This document shows positions 1-8,938 of a stretch of 64,000 nt of DNA, piece after piece. The DNA is from Schaalia sp. ZJ405 (lineage in GTDB: Bacteria > Actinomycetota > Actinomycetes > Actinomycetales > Actinomycetaceae): assembly GCF_011038885.2 (NCBI RefSeq), contig NZ_CP064952.1:682001-746000 (forward strand), in the 5' to 3' direction. Below the pieces are notes generated by a model, which was not told the origin of the DNA, searched no databases, and was given only the letters and a program-made list of their open reading frames with translations. The position numbers were made by a program, and so were the translations under genes. Position 1 is the first letter of the stretch. Every line of letters starts with the position of its first letter.

Positions 1-152
1 CTCGAGCAGCCGTCATCGAGACTTTCTATAACTACTTCAAGGAGAAATATCGCGCGACACCCGGTGAGATCACCGAACGCGACCTCGAGATTGCCCGCGA
101 ACGGTGCGAAACGAAGTTCGCGACGAAGGAATGGATCTACCGAATCCCCTGA
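1..152 (+). CDS. C-terminal end of a probable lipoate-protein ligase (partial)
   Basis: Only the last 49 codons are present, read in frame 3 and ending at TGA 150-152. The residues form a helical, charged tail whose last segment (around ETKFATKEWIYRIP) resembles the C-terminal KYxTWEWxY-type ending of lipoate-protein ligase A family proteins, which attach lipoate to E2/GcvH lysines using ATP. That assignment rests on the short tail alone and is tentative. The gene starts outside the window. The next gene is on the opposite strand. Confidence 0.45.
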   Translation, partial: RAAVIETFYNYFKEKYRATPGEITERDLEIARERCETKFATKEWIYRIP

Positions 153-265
153 GGTGCGATCCCAGCGGCTTAGGAAAATAGGGCGAGGAATCTGATTGGG
201 GCTGGCGGTCCTGATCAATGCTTGTTCGAGGTTAAAGTTCGGGACCTGTACTTTCTGATTGCGTC

Positions 266-967
266 CTACTGCGCCGGTCGGGAACCAAAAATTGCGGTAC
301 CTAAGCGAACGATCGTTGCGCCCTCGGCAATTGCCCACTCAAGGTCGCGTGACATCCCCATTGACAGTTCCAGGTCGGAGACGGGAATGTCGAGGCGCAC
401 CGACGTTGCCTCGCGGATCTTGCGCAAGTGAGTGTAGGCCTCTCGCACGGGTTTTTCGTCCGGTGAATTCAGGCCGACCGTCATGAAACCCGCGAGGGTG
501 AGATTTACGCACGACATCACGGCGTCGACAATCGCGTCGACCTCGCCTGGGAAACATCCGTGCTTCGTGTCTTCGCCAGAGACGTTGACCTCCACATAGA
601 CGGGCAGAGGCTTGGGAGTGCGCTGATCAAGTGCAGCAACAAGTTTCAACGAATCCACCGATTCGATGAGATCAATGCATCTGAGAGCCTGGTTAATTTT
701 ATTTGTCTGGAGTGGGCCAATGAGGTGGATGCGGGCACCGGGAACACGGCGGATATCCTCGGCAGTGCCCCGGGCTTCTTGGACTCTGTTGTGCCCGAGG
801 AGAACGGGCTGCCCGAAGGACTCAAGGGCAGCTGCTGCTTGGAAACATTCGTCGCCGGTGCGGGTTTTGACGGCGATCTCCATAGACACGTGATCACGGC
901 GTCCAGCCGCCTGGACAGCCCCGTCTATGCGTTCATAAGCCTGCGCGATGGCCTGCGAGATTGTCAT
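266..967 (-). CDS. YggS/PROSC-family pyridoxal phosphate homeostasis protein
   Basis: The 233-residue protein has the fold-type III alanine-racemase-like barrel of the YggS/PROSC family. This family binds PLP and buffers its supply in the cytoplasm without a known reaction. The PLP lysine is expected at K34 in IAVKTRTG. The second family signature reads LGHNRVQEA near residue 58, where most members have GENRVQE, so one Glu is replaced by His. HLIGPLQTNK and the late GMSRDLEWAIAEGATIVRLGTAIFG segments are well preserved. Family length is 220-240 residues, so the gene looks complete. It lies just downstream of the ybaK-like gene on the same strand. Confidence 0.88.
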   Translation of the reverse strand: MTISQAIAQAYERIDGAVQAAGRRDHVSMEIAVKTRTGDECFQAAAALESFGQPVLLGHNRVQEARGTAEDIRRVPGARIHLIGPLQTNKINQALRCIDLIESVDSLKLVAALDQRTPKPLPVYVEVNVSGEDTKHGCFPGEVDAIVDAVMSCVNLTLAGFMTVGLNSPDEKPVREAYTHLRKIREATSVRLDIPVSDLELSMGMSRDLEWAIAEGATIVRLGTAIFGSRPAQ

Positions 968-1006
968 ATGAAAACTCTACCCGCACCGAAATGCCTGGGG
1001 TATTCG

Positions 1007-1094
1007 CGCCTAGTTCAGGGCCTGAATATCGACCATGACGGGGGCGGGGTAAATTGGGGTGTTCGTGCCTAGTTCAGGGCTTGAATATCGACGA
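1007..1094. repeat. Tandem partial duplication of the ybaK 3' end
   Basis: The segment around 1067-1094, which carries the stop codon and last codons of the YbaK-like gene, is repeated with two or three mismatches at 1008-1035, a 59-bp offset. The shared block contains CCTAGTTCAGGGC and TGAATATCGAC. It lies between the ybaK-like stop and the YggS start, so it looks like a short tandem duplication with no coding consequence. Confidence 0.7.
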
Positions 1095-1560
1095 CGTGGG
1101 CGTTGGTGGCCTCAACGAGGTCGAGGGGAGAAAGTTCGACCGAAAGCCCTCGCCTTCCGCCAGAGACGAGCATCGTCTCGTGATCGAGACAGGATTCGTC
1201 AATGAAAACCCGATGCTCGGTTGTCTGGCCCAACGGTGAGATCCCGCCAACAACATAGCCGGTCCGACGCTCCGCCACGCGCGGGTCCGCCATGTCCGCG
1301 CTTTTTGCTCCGGCAGCTTTCGCGATGAGTTTGAGTGACAGATGCGAGGACACGGGGACAATACCGACCACGTATTCGCCCGAGTTGAGACGTACAAGCA
1401 GCGTCTTAAATGCCATTGCCGGATCAACACCCAGTTTTTCAACGGTTTCTTCTCCGAAGGTCCGTGCCCTGGGCGAGTGTTCGTATTCATAGACAGTGAA
1501 TGGGATATTCGCCGACGTCAGTGCTTCGATTGCCCGGGTTGGACCGGCCCCTTTCTTCAT
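1069..1560 (-). CDS. YbaK/EbsC-family Cys-tRNA(Pro) deacylase
   Basis: A 163-residue protein of the YbaK/ProX editing family, which hydrolyses Cys mis-attached to tRNA(Pro). The start at 1560 is chosen because AAAGGA lies seven bases upstream; an in-frame TTG at 1584 is a weaker alternative. Visible family features are the N-terminal TRAIEALTSANIPFTVYEYEH segment, the FKTLLV strand carrying the catalytic-region lysine, and the GYVVGGISPLGQ loop followed by VFIDESC. It is a stand-alone domain, as is usual for the family, and is followed on the same strand by the YggS gene. Confidence 0.87.
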   Translation of the reverse strand: MKKGAGPTRAIEALTSANIPFTVYEYEHSPRARTFGEETVEKLGVDPAMAFKTLLVRLNSGEYVVGIVPVSSHLSLKLIAKAAGAKSADMADPRVAERRTGYVVGGISPLGQTTEHRVFIDESCLDHETMLVSGGRRGLSVELSPLDLVEATNAHVVDIQALN

Positions 1561-1614
1561 GTGCGTCCTTTCGTGTTTCGGCAAGCTCCCGCCTGATTCT
1601 CACAGGATCACCTG

Positions 1615-2004
1615 TCAGATGATCGGTGCTTGCGAATCGCTGATTACGCTCTTTCCGAAGGGGAAACAGGTCACGGGAATAAGTTTGAGGTTCGCGATGG
1701 CCAAAGGAATCCCAATAATCGTGATCGCCTGGAAGAAAGCGGTGGTGACGTGGCTGATTGCGAGCCACAATCCGGCCACAAAGAACCACACGAGATTCAT
1801 CAGGCAGGAACCCGCACCGGCGCCGGGCATGTCAACGACCCGACGGCCAAATGGCCACAGGACATATCCGGCGATTCGCCAGCAGGCAACTGCGGCAGGA
1901 ATCGTGATGATGAAAATGCAGGCAAAGAGACCGACAATCATGTAGGCCAACCACAGCCAAATTCCACCGAAAAGCAACCAGATGATGTTGAGCAGCGTAC
2001 GCAT
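1615..2004 (-). CDS. YccF-domain (DUF307) inner-membrane protein
   Basis: A 129-residue hydrophobic protein with two tandem YccF repeats, each a hydrophobic helix pair ending in a short polar PFG motif (WPFGRRVV and FPFGKSVI). The N-terminus MRTLLNIIWLLFGGIWLW is the typical YccF opening, which is why the start at 2004 is preferred over an upstream TTG. The family is membrane-embedded and of unknown biochemical function. It lies immediately downstream of the helicase gene on the same strand (28-bp gap) and may be co-transcribed with it. Confidence 0.85.
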   Translation of the reverse strand: MRTLLNIIWLLFGGIWLWLAYMIVGLFACIFIITIPAAVACWRIAGYVLWPFGRRVVDMPGAGAGSCLMNLVWFFVAGLWLAISHVTTAFFQAITIIGIPLAIANLKLIPVTCFPFGKSVISDSQAPII

Positions 2005-2032
2005 GATCGTCTCTTTTCTTCCGTTGATGAAT

Positions 2033-4717
2033 CTACCGGGGAGCAACCGTGAGCATCTGGATCACCGCGGCGTGACGGTCGTTCGATGCAGCGACATCCA
2101 CGAGTGCGCTCATGCGCCAGTCGAGGGCGTCATCGGAATCAACAATTGTCTGGGTGACCAGCCAGTATGACCCCTCGGGAGCCTCGTCGACGACGTCCGC
2201 CTGACCGGTGTCTGCCCCTTCGAGGAGGACATCCTCACGGCTTGGATGTTCGTTGATGCTCACATAGCGTGCGGAACGTGCTTCCTGGTCCGTTCGGATC
2301 CATTCATGTTCCGCCCAGAAACGCGCGAGCGTATGATCCCAGCGGTCCAGCGTCCACTCAGATCCGTTGTCGATCCGTGCGAGGCCTTCGACATCGTCAC
2401 GGCTCATGAGTTCGATTCGACGGAACATCGAATTGCGGATCGCCGTGCGGAAAGCATGACGATTCGCGCTGAAAGCGACGTTTCCTTCCTCATCGGCGCC
2501 AAAGGCACGTTCGTCCCCCGTTGCGTCGGTGGGCTCAGTGAGGGCACGTCCTTGCGCGAGTGCTTCCCATTCATCCAGCAGCGACGAGTCCACGGAACGA
2601 ATCAGCGCGGCAAGCCACTCAATGATCGCCGTGACCTCATCGGTCATCACCGAGTCGGGGAGGATTTGACGCAGCGCCCGGTAGGTGTCTGTCAGATAGC
2701 GCAGAATCACACCTTCGGAACGGCCAACGTCGTAGCGGGAAACCAGTTCGGTAAAGGTCATGGCGTTCTCGATCATTTCGCGAACGACGGATTTAGGGGA
2801 AATCTCCAGGTCCATCGCCCACGGATTCGATTGCGTATAGGTTGAAAACGCCGATTCCAGGAGGTCAGCCAGGGGCATTGGCCACGTCACAGACTCCAAG
2901 GCCTCCATGCGTTCGTCGTAGTCCATGCCTTCAGCTTTCATTGAGGCAATGGCTTCACCGCGGGCCGCATTCTGCTGGGCAAAGAGCAGAGGTCTGGGGG
3001 CTTCGATCACAGATTCGACAACGGAAACAACATCGAGGCTGAAGTCTGGGGACTGGGGGTCAAGGAGCTCCAACGCCGCCAAAGCGAATGGGGAGAGTGG
3101 TTGGTTGAGGGCGAAGTCATCAGGAAGATCTGTTGCCGCTCTCAGGCGTGGGAGGCCATCGGCTGCCGCACGTGCCTGCGACACGTGTTCGACGACGCCG
3201 GCGCGCCGCATCGATGAGTAGATCTCTCCGAGCCTGCGCAGATGGGGGTTTGCTGGCTTAGGTGGATCGTCGTTCATTGTTGCAAGATCAACAAGGTGGG
3301 CACCGGGGTCGCGTCCGGCTTCTTGGGCGCCAGCCAAAACGTTAAGCACCATCGAGTGAGTGAGAGAGAACTGAGAGTCCAACTGTTCGGGAGCAGCGCC
3401 GACGAGTCGATCAAAGGTAGAGCGCGTCCACGAGATCTTCCCATCCGGTGAACTCTTACGTTTCTTCGCACCCTTTTTCTTCAATCGCTTCAGCTCCCGC
3501 TCGTCACGTGCCTGCTCCTGCGCGGCGGTGAGTCGAGCGCGTTCACGTGAAGCCTCGACCTCGTGTGGCGGGGCAAGAACACGAACGAAACCGACAGTAT
3601 CGAATCCGGCCCGTCCCGCTCGGCCGGCAATCTGATGGAACTCACGCGCGCTGATATGGCGCATCTTGTCTCCGTCAAACTTCACGAGTGACGTGATGAG
3701 CACGGTACGGATCGGGACATTGATGCCGACACCCAAAGTGTCGGTCCCACAGACGATGGGAAGAAGCCCCTGCTGCGTCAGTCTCTCAACGAGGCGACGA
3801 TACCTCGGCAACATCCCCGCATGGTGAACACCGATCCCCTGGGACAAGAGGTGGCGTAGCTGCTGTCCGAAGCCTTTCCCAAAGCTCACGGTCTTGAGCT
3901 CCTGGGCGATTGTTTCCTTCTGCTGCGCTGTGATCAGCGTGCGCCGATCAAAAGAATGTGCGGTTTCAACCGCGTCTCGTTGAGCAAAATGCACGATATA
4001 GATCGGCCAGCGTTCCTCAGCAAGCAGTCGCTCAACCGTGTCATCAGCTCGGTCAACAACGTACTCAAATTCAAGGGGAACCGGACGCTCGGCATTGTCA
4101 ACAAGAGCGACATCGCGACCGGTGCGCTGCTTCCACTGAGCCTGAAAACGGGAGGTGTCACCAAGGGTTGCCGACATGGCGATGAACTGGGGTTTCGTCA
4201 GTTCAAGAAGCGGAACCTGCCAGGCCCAGCCGCGCTGCGGATCCCCATAAAAATGGAATTCGTCAATGATCACCATGTCGGTGTCAAGAGTGGGTCCGTC
4301 ACGCAGCGACTGGTTGGCGAGGATCTCCGCTGTGCAGCAGATGATCGGCGCGTCCGCGTTCAGCGAGACATCCCCGGTGACCATGCCGACGTTGTCAGCG
4401 CCAAATAGGGAAACCAGATCGAAGAACTTTTCCGACACCAACGCCTTCAGAGGCGCGGTGTAGAAAGACCGCCCGCCATGCGCCATCGACACAAAGTGTG
4501 CGGCCAGCGCGATCATTGACTTGCCCGACCCCGTTGGTGTTGCAGCGATGACGTGGTTTCCCGCAAGGATTTCAAGCAGAGCCTCGTCCTGATGGGGATA
4601 GAGGGGTTTCCCAGCCTCGCGTGCCCACGAAGTGAACGCCTCATACAGGGCGTCCTCATTATCGAGGACGCCCGAATCTTCGAGATCGTCGAGGAGTTCA
4701 TTCAGTGGAGCACTCAT
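2033..4717 (-). CDS. DUF3516-type DEAD/DEAH superfamily 2 RNA/DNA helicase
   Basis: An 894-residue Ski2-like helicase with a C-terminal DUF3516 region, a combination common in Actinobacteria. The visible motifs in order are: Walker A ATPTGSGKS near residue 60, motif Ia TAPLKALVSEKF, motif II DEFH near 152, motif III SATLGD near 180, a GIGVHHAGMLPRYRR segment near 290, and motif VI QIAGRAGRAGFDT near 375. A lysine/arginine-rich linker (KRLKKKGAKKRKS) precedes the long helical C-terminal domain. It is predicted to unwind nucleic acid using ATP; the substrate is not established from sequence. The YccF gene follows. Confidence 0.92.
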   Translation of the reverse strand: MSAPLNELLDDLEDSGVLDNEDALYEAFTSWAREAGKPLYPHQDEALLEILAGNHVIAATPTGSGKSMIALAAHFVSMAHGGRSFYTAPLKALVSEKFFDLVSLFGADNVGMVTGDVSLNADAPIICCTAEILANQSLRDGPTLDTDMVIIDEFHFYGDPQRGWAWQVPLLELTKPQFIAMSATLGDTSRFQAQWKQRTGRDVALVDNAERPVPLEFEYVVDRADDTVERLLAEERWPIYIVHFAQRDAVETAHSFDRRTLITAQQKETIAQELKTVSFGKGFGQQLRHLLSQGIGVHHAGMLPRYRRLVERLTQQGLLPIVCGTDTLGVGINVPIRTVLITSLVKFDGDKMRHISAREFHQIAGRAGRAGFDTVGFVRVLAPPHEVEASRERARLTAAQEQARDERELKRLKKKGAKKRKSSPDGKISWTRSTFDRLVGAAPEQLDSQFSLTHSMVLNVLAGAQEAGRDPGAHLVDLATMNDDPPKPANPHLRRLGEIYSSMRRAGVVEHVSQARAAADGLPRLRAATDLPDDFALNQPLSPFALAALELLDPQSPDFSLDVVSVVESVIEAPRPLLFAQQNAARGEAIASMKAEGMDYDERMEALESVTWPMPLADLLESAFSTYTQSNPWAMDLEISPKSVVREMIENAMTFTELVSRYDVGRSEGVILRYLTDTYRALRQILPDSVMTDEVTAIIEWLAALIRSVDSSLLDEWEALAQGRALTEPTDATGDERAFGADEEGNVAFSANRHAFRTAIRNSMFRRIELMSRDDVEGLARIDNGSEWTLDRWDHTLARFWAEHEWIRTDQEARSARYVSINEHPSREDVLLEGADTGQADVVDEAPEGSYWLVTQTIVDSDDALDWRMSALVDVAASNDRHAAVIQMLTVAPR

Positions 4718-4998
4718 ACAGTCATTGTTTCACGGGCAACCGGCAACTGCGTCCTCGGTCACCATCCGTCAGTCGGACGGGCAGTTTCGACCGAGCACGA
4801 GGTCTGCTGACCTCAATCATCGTGACTGGGCTGGTGACCTAGTGTCACGAGGCCGAGGCCCAATTTTATAAGGGCGTACACCCTCGCCTGAGCTGGTGAT
4901 TTCTTGAAGCCCGTCACGTGGTGGATAGGTCAGACACAACGGAGATGACATATGGCATGCTGAGTCGGTCACATCACCACATGAAGGGAATAAGAACA
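4718..4998. other. Divergent intergenic region, nothing assignable
   Basis: This 281-bp stretch separates the divergent helicase and AGCS transporter genes and must contain promoters for both. An AT-rich TTTTATAAGG near 4863 could be a -10 element for the transporter, but no convincing -35 partner is visible. I saw no riboswitch fold and no small gene with a ribosome binding site. Confidence 0.4.
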
Positions 4999-6489
4999 GT
5001 GGAAGCGCTCGCCGATGGCATCCTCCAAGTAGCAGACTGGGTGACCCTCCATATCACTGTCTGGGTTCTCCTCGGCGCAGGCCTCTATCTGACGATCTGC
5101 TCTGGAGCCGTCCAGATTCGCTTCTTCCCCCGCATGGTCAAAACGGTTTTGTCGTCGCGCAAGGGAGCCGAGGGCGGGATCTCCTCCTTCCAAGCTTTCG
5201 CGATCTCCCTAGCCGCACGCGTGGGAATCGGCAACGTTTTCGGCGTTGCCGCAGCTCTCCTCATGGGTGGACCTGGCGCTGTGTTCTGGATGTGGGTCGT
5301 TGCCCTCGTCGGAATGGCAACGGCGTTCTTCGAGGCCACTTTGGCGCAGGTTTTCAAGGTCCGCGCCAACGACGGAACTTTCCGCGGAGGCCCGGCCTTT
5401 TACATTGCCCGTGGAATGAAGAGCCGCGTCATGGCGAAGGTCTTCGCCGTGATCACCGTTGTCACCTGTGGTTTCGTCATCACCTCTGTTCAGTCAAACG
5501 CGGTGGCGTCCACGCTCACGTCGGTCTTCGGCGAAGCAGCTAACCAACCGATCCCCGGCTTCGGTGAGATTTCCGCTGCCGACCTGACGGTTGCCGGTCT
5601 GATCTTCGTGTTCACTGCGATGGTGATTTTTGGCGGAATCCGCCAGGTCGCCCGCGTCACCGAATGGATGGCTCCGATCATGGCGATCATCTATGTCGTC
5701 ATGGTGTTCATCATCTGCGTCCTCAACGCAGGACGTTTCGGTGAAGTCGTCGGTCAAATCTTCTCTTCAGCCTTCGCCCCGCAGCCCCTGGTTGGTGGCC
5801 TAGGCGGCGGCATTCTCGCCGCCGTCATCAACGGAACGAAACGCGGCCTCTTCTCCAACGAGGCCGGTCAGGGAACAGCCCCGAACGCTGCGGCCACTGC
5901 CACGGTTGCTCACCCCGTGAGCCAAGGTTTCATTCAATCCCTCGGTGTCTTCGTTGACACGATCATCGTGTGCACGACAACGGCTTTCGTCATCCTGATT
6001 GCCGGTCCGGAAGTTTGGGGTGGCGAGGACGTCAACCCTGCGAACCTGACAACGCTTGCCGTGGCACATGAGTTGGGGACGTGGACCGTTGTTCCTATGG
6101 CAATCCTCATCTTCGTTCTGGCGTTCTCGTCGATCATCGCAGCGTATGTGTACTCCGATACGAATATGACGTTCCTCACGGGGCAAAAGACCTGGTCAAC
6201 GTGGTCAATCCGCGTGCTCTCGGTCCTTTCTGCAACGGCCGGTGCCGTCCTCTCCCTCGATCTCGTGTGGAACGCCGTCGATATTGCGATGGCCGTCATG
6301 ACAGTGACGAACCTCGTCGCCCTCGTGTGGCTCTCGAAATGGGGAATCGGGGCGCTGCGTGACTACGTCGCTCAGCGACGTGATGGCATTGAGGAACCGG
6401 TCTTTGTTGGTCAAGACAACGCCTTCCTTCCCGGAGATGTTCCCGGCGACGTGTGGGCGAAGCATTCAGCCGACGACCACCGGGAATAG
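4999..6489 (+). CDS. AGCS-family sodium:alanine/glycine symporter
   Basis: A membrane transporter of the alanine or glycine:cation symporter family, predicted to import small neutral amino acids with Na+. The GTG start at 4999 follows AAGGGAA at a 9-10 base spacing and gives the usual N-terminus; ATG codons at 4948 and 4981 and a GTG at 4918 are alternatives. About ten to eleven hydrophobic helices are visible. The family signature follows the FQAFAISLAARVGIGNVFGV region, and later come GTKRGLFSNEAGQGTAPNAAATA and a C-terminal polar tail. The length of about 496 residues is normal. The FAH-family gene follows 43 bases downstream. Confidence 0.9.
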   Translation: MEALADGILQVADWVTLHITVWVLLGAGLYLTICSGAVQIRFFPRMVKTVLSSRKGAEGGISSFQAFAISLAARVGIGNVFGVAAALLMGGPGAVFWMWVVALVGMATAFFEATLAQVFKVRANDGTFRGGPAFYIARGMKSRVMAKVFAVITVVTCGFVITSVQSNAVASTLTSVFGEAANQPIPGFGEISAADLTVAGLIFVFTAMVIFGGIRQVARVTEWMAPIMAIIYVVMVFIICVLNAGRFGEVVGQIFSSAFAPQPLVGGLGGGILAAVINGTKRGLFSNEAGQGTAPNAAATATVAHPVSQGFIQSLGVFVDTIIVCTTTAFVILIAGPEVWGGEDVNPANLTTLAVAHELGTWTVVPMAILIFVLAFSSIIAAYVYSDTNMTFLTGQKTWSTWSIRVLSVLSATAGAVLSLDLVWNAVDIAMAVMTVTNLVALVWLSKWGIGALRDYVAQRRDGIEEPVFVGQDNAFLPGDVPGDVWAKHSADDHRE

Positions 6490-6532
6490 TGGACGTGCAC
6501 CAAATGCAGGTGGGAAGCAATACTCTTGGACT

Positions 6533-7312
6533 ATGAGAATTGTTCGCTTTTCCGATGGAGATACTCCTCGCTACGGTGCCCTGGATGACGACTCGAACCG
6601 AATCGTCGTTCTCAAAGGTGATCCGCTGTTCAACCCTGTCGAACCAGATGGTCGCATCGTCGAACTCGATGAAGTGCGCCTGCTGTCCCCGGTGATTCCC
6701 CGGTCGAAAGTTGTGGGTATCGGCAAGAACTACGCTGACCACGCGCGTGAAATGGGTGGGGAAGCCCCGGCTCGCCCCGTCATCTTCCTCAAACCCAACA
6801 CGTCGGTCATCGGCCCAGACGATCCGATTGCGCGTCCGAGCTGGTCATCGGAGGTTCATTACGAGGGCGAGCTCGCGGTAATCATCAAGTCGCTGGCCAA
6901 AGACGTTCCGCTTGACCGCGTGGACGATGTCATCTTGGGATACACGTGCGCCAACGACGTGACCGCACGCGACGCGCAGCGCAACGACGGTCAGTGGACA
7001 CGCGCGAAGGGATTCGACACATCGTGCCCCCTTGGGCCGTGGATCATTGTTGACCCCGAACTCGACGTCAACAACCTGCACATCGAGACACGCGTCAACG
7101 GTGAAATCAAACAATCGGATTCCACTGCCTCAATGATCACCCCGGTCAAAGAACTCGTTGCGTACGTATCGACGATCTTCACCCTGCTCCCAGGTGACAT
7201 CATCATCACGGGGACGCCCGCCGGAATCGGCCCGATCGACGCCGGGCAGCGAGTTGAGGTGGAGATCGAAGGTATCGGCACCTTGTCCAACCCCGTTGTC
7301 AACGCCTCGTAA
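6533..7312 (+). CDS. Fumarylacetoacetate hydrolase (FAH) family protein
   Basis: A 259-residue protein with the C-terminal FAH fold. The metal-binding Glu pair is visible in EVHYEGELAVII, the third acidic ligand in CANDVTARDAQ, and the closing GTPAGIG loop near the C-terminus. GIGKNYADHAREMGG near residue 65 is the usual entry into the catalytic domain. Family members hydrolyse or decarboxylate beta-diketo acids (for example oxaloacetate decarboxylase or acylpyruvase activities); the exact substrate cannot be told here. ATG 6533 is the first codon giving the family's usual MRIVRF start. Confidence 0.88.
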   Translation: MRIVRFSDGDTPRYGALDDDSNRIVVLKGDPLFNPVEPDGRIVELDEVRLLSPVIPRSKVVGIGKNYADHAREMGGEAPARPVIFLKPNTSVIGPDDPIARPSWSSEVHYEGELAVIIKSLAKDVPLDRVDDVILGYTCANDVTARDAQRNDGQWTRAKGFDTSCPLGPWIIVDPELDVNNLHIETRVNGEIKQSDSTASMITPVKELVAYVSTIFTLLPGDIIITGTPAGIGPIDAGQRVEVEIEGIGTLSNPVVNAS

Positions 7313-7329
7313 ACTCTCGATCGGCTCAG

Positions 7330-7430
7330 AACTCTCAGCGGCCCGCTCGTCCTCGTTCCTTAAACTTGCGGCGCGAAAGCGTCGTCAGGAACGAGGACGG
7401 ACACGGTCTCGCCGCACGCTGAGAGCTCCC
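7330..7430. terminator. Long inverted repeat between convergent genes
   Basis: The arms CGTCCTCGTTCCT (7348-7360) and AGGAACGAGGACG (7387-7399) are a perfect 13-bp inverted repeat. They are extended after a gap by CTCTCAGCG near 7331 and CGCTGAGAG near 7417. It sits between the convergent FAH and MalY/PatB genes and lacks a clean U-tract, so it is a probable bidirectional terminator built from two copies of the recurrent ACGAGGACG motif. Confidence 0.6.
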
Positions 7431-7447
7431 GTTTGGTGGCGCGGAGC

Positions 7448-8671
7448 TCACAGCAAAGAGAGCGCCCCGTCGATGATCGTGCGTGCAACATCGGGGGAGC
7501 ACGCCAGATTGATCCGTGCCCACTGCGCGTAGTCGGCACCCAAGGACAGGCCGGCATTGACACCGATCCCCGGGCCCTCTCGCAGTGCCTTCGCCGGAGA
7601 AAGCCCACCTAAGTCAACGCCGTCGAAACCCCACCACGTGAGGTATGTGCCCTGGGGACGAACATAATCGATTGGTGTTCCCGCAGTTGCTTTCTCGGCG
7701 TCGTCGGCATTCGAGCGGATGATGTCAATCACCTCTCGTTGCCAGGCATCTGCCGAGGTGTAGGCCGCAATCGCTCCGAGAGTGCCGATGACATTCGCAC
7801 CGTGGGCAACTTCGGACCCGAATGTATCCCACTTCTCCCGCAGCGCTGCGTCGGGCAAGATGACCTGCGCGGAGGGGAGTCCCGCGATGTTCCACCCTTT
7901 TGAGGCGGCTGTTGCCGTGACCGTGTGGGCGGCAAATGTCGGGCTAAGACGTGCGTAGGACGTGAATGTCACCGTGGGATCGATGATGAGAGGAGAGTGG
8001 ATTTCGTCGGAAAAAACGAGCGCATCGTACTGACTGACGAGGTGGCCCAGAGCTTCAAGTTCATCCCTGGACAGCACACGACCCGTCGGGTTCCACGGGT
8101 TGCACAGGATCACCAGTCCGGCTCCGGCTTCGAGGCCGCGTCGGATCCCGTCGAGGTCAAGAATCCACTCTTTGGGAGAAACAGACGCTGCGTAGGGGAG
8201 GGTCGCCTCGTCCTCGTCCCCCGAAGTAGAGATTGAGGGGGTGCGCAGGGAAGGAACCTCAATGACGGGATGATCCAAAGCCCCGGGGATCGTCAGGAAA
8301 GGCATGTATGCGGGAGTGGGAACGATGATGGGCGCTCCTGGGCGCACACAGCGTCTGATTGTTTCTTTGAGCGCGGGCAAAACCGAGGCGACCAGACGCA
8401 CGTCCGAGGGGGCGATATCCCAGCCGAAACGTTGCGCCTGGAACGATGCTGTTGCTTCCTGAATTGCGCCTTCAAGCCAGGGAGGCTGATATCCCAGGAG
8501 CCCATTGTCAATCGCGTCCTTCATGACCTTCGAGACCTCCGGCGCGGTGCCGAAATCCATTTCTGCAACCCATGCGCCAATTGTTGGATCGCCGTTTGAC
8601 CGGGTGATTCCCGTCCACTTGAGGGAACCGGTGTCGCGTAGCTGCTGGGGAGTAAAGGTCTGGACGCTCAT
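7448..8671 (-). CDS. MalY/PatB-family aminotransferase class I/II, cystathionine beta-lyase
   Basis: A 407-residue PLP enzyme of fold type I. The N-terminal WVAEMDF segment near residue 33 separates MalY/PatB C-S lyases from ordinary aminotransferases. ILCNPWNPTGRV near 185 is the Asn-containing PLP loop, VFSDEIHSPLI carries the Asp, and TATAASKGWNIAGL near 258 carries the Schiff-base lysine. It probably cleaves cystathionine or cysteine to release homocysteine or sulfide and pyruvate. It may have a regulatory side role as in MalY, but no maltose genes are nearby. The length is close to the usual 390. Confidence 0.88.
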   Translation of the reverse strand: MSVQTFTPQQLRDTGSLKWTGITRSNGDPTIGAWVAEMDFGTAPEVSKVMKDAIDNGLLGYQPPWLEGAIQEATASFQAQRFGWDIAPSDVRLVASVLPALKETIRRCVRPGAPIIVPTPAYMPFLTIPGALDHPVIEVPSLRTPSISTSGDEDEATLPYAASVSPKEWILDLDGIRRGLEAGAGLVILCNPWNPTGRVLSRDELEALGHLVSQYDALVFSDEIHSPLIIDPTVTFTSYARLSPTFAAHTVTATAASKGWNIAGLPSAQVILPDAALREKWDTFGSEVAHGANVIGTLGAIAAYTSADAWQREVIDIIRSNADDAEKATAGTPIDYVRPQGTYLTWWGFDGVDLGGLSPAKALREGPGIGVNAGLSLGADYAQWARINLACSPDVARTIIDGALSLL

Positions 8672-8938
8672 TGTTGTCCCTTTCGCTAGAACCGTGAATC
8701 CGCTGTGTCTAGCCTATTGTCGCGGATGAGAAAAAGACGGGGGAGATCAATCGTTGGGAGAATGCAACGACTTTGGGATCAGGGCGGCGTTCGGGGAGGG
8801 ATCGGCGCGATGTGTGTTGTGCCGCCGCGCTCGCACTTGTTGCGGTGGCGTCATGTGGGGCGATGATGAGTCGGGGCAATGACCAGCGTCACCGCCCATC
8901 GCAAGCACGGGGAAGAACAGAGTAGAATCGGCTTCATT

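Noticed and set aside
4800..4998. Glycine-type riboswitch before the AGCS transporter
   Set aside because: AGCS genes often have one, but I could not find the conserved stem-loop core; only a possible -10 was seen.
4918..4998. Longer N-terminus of the AGCS transporter from 4918
   Set aside because: The extra 27 residues are polar and unlike the family, and AAGGGAA is positioned for the GTG at 4999.
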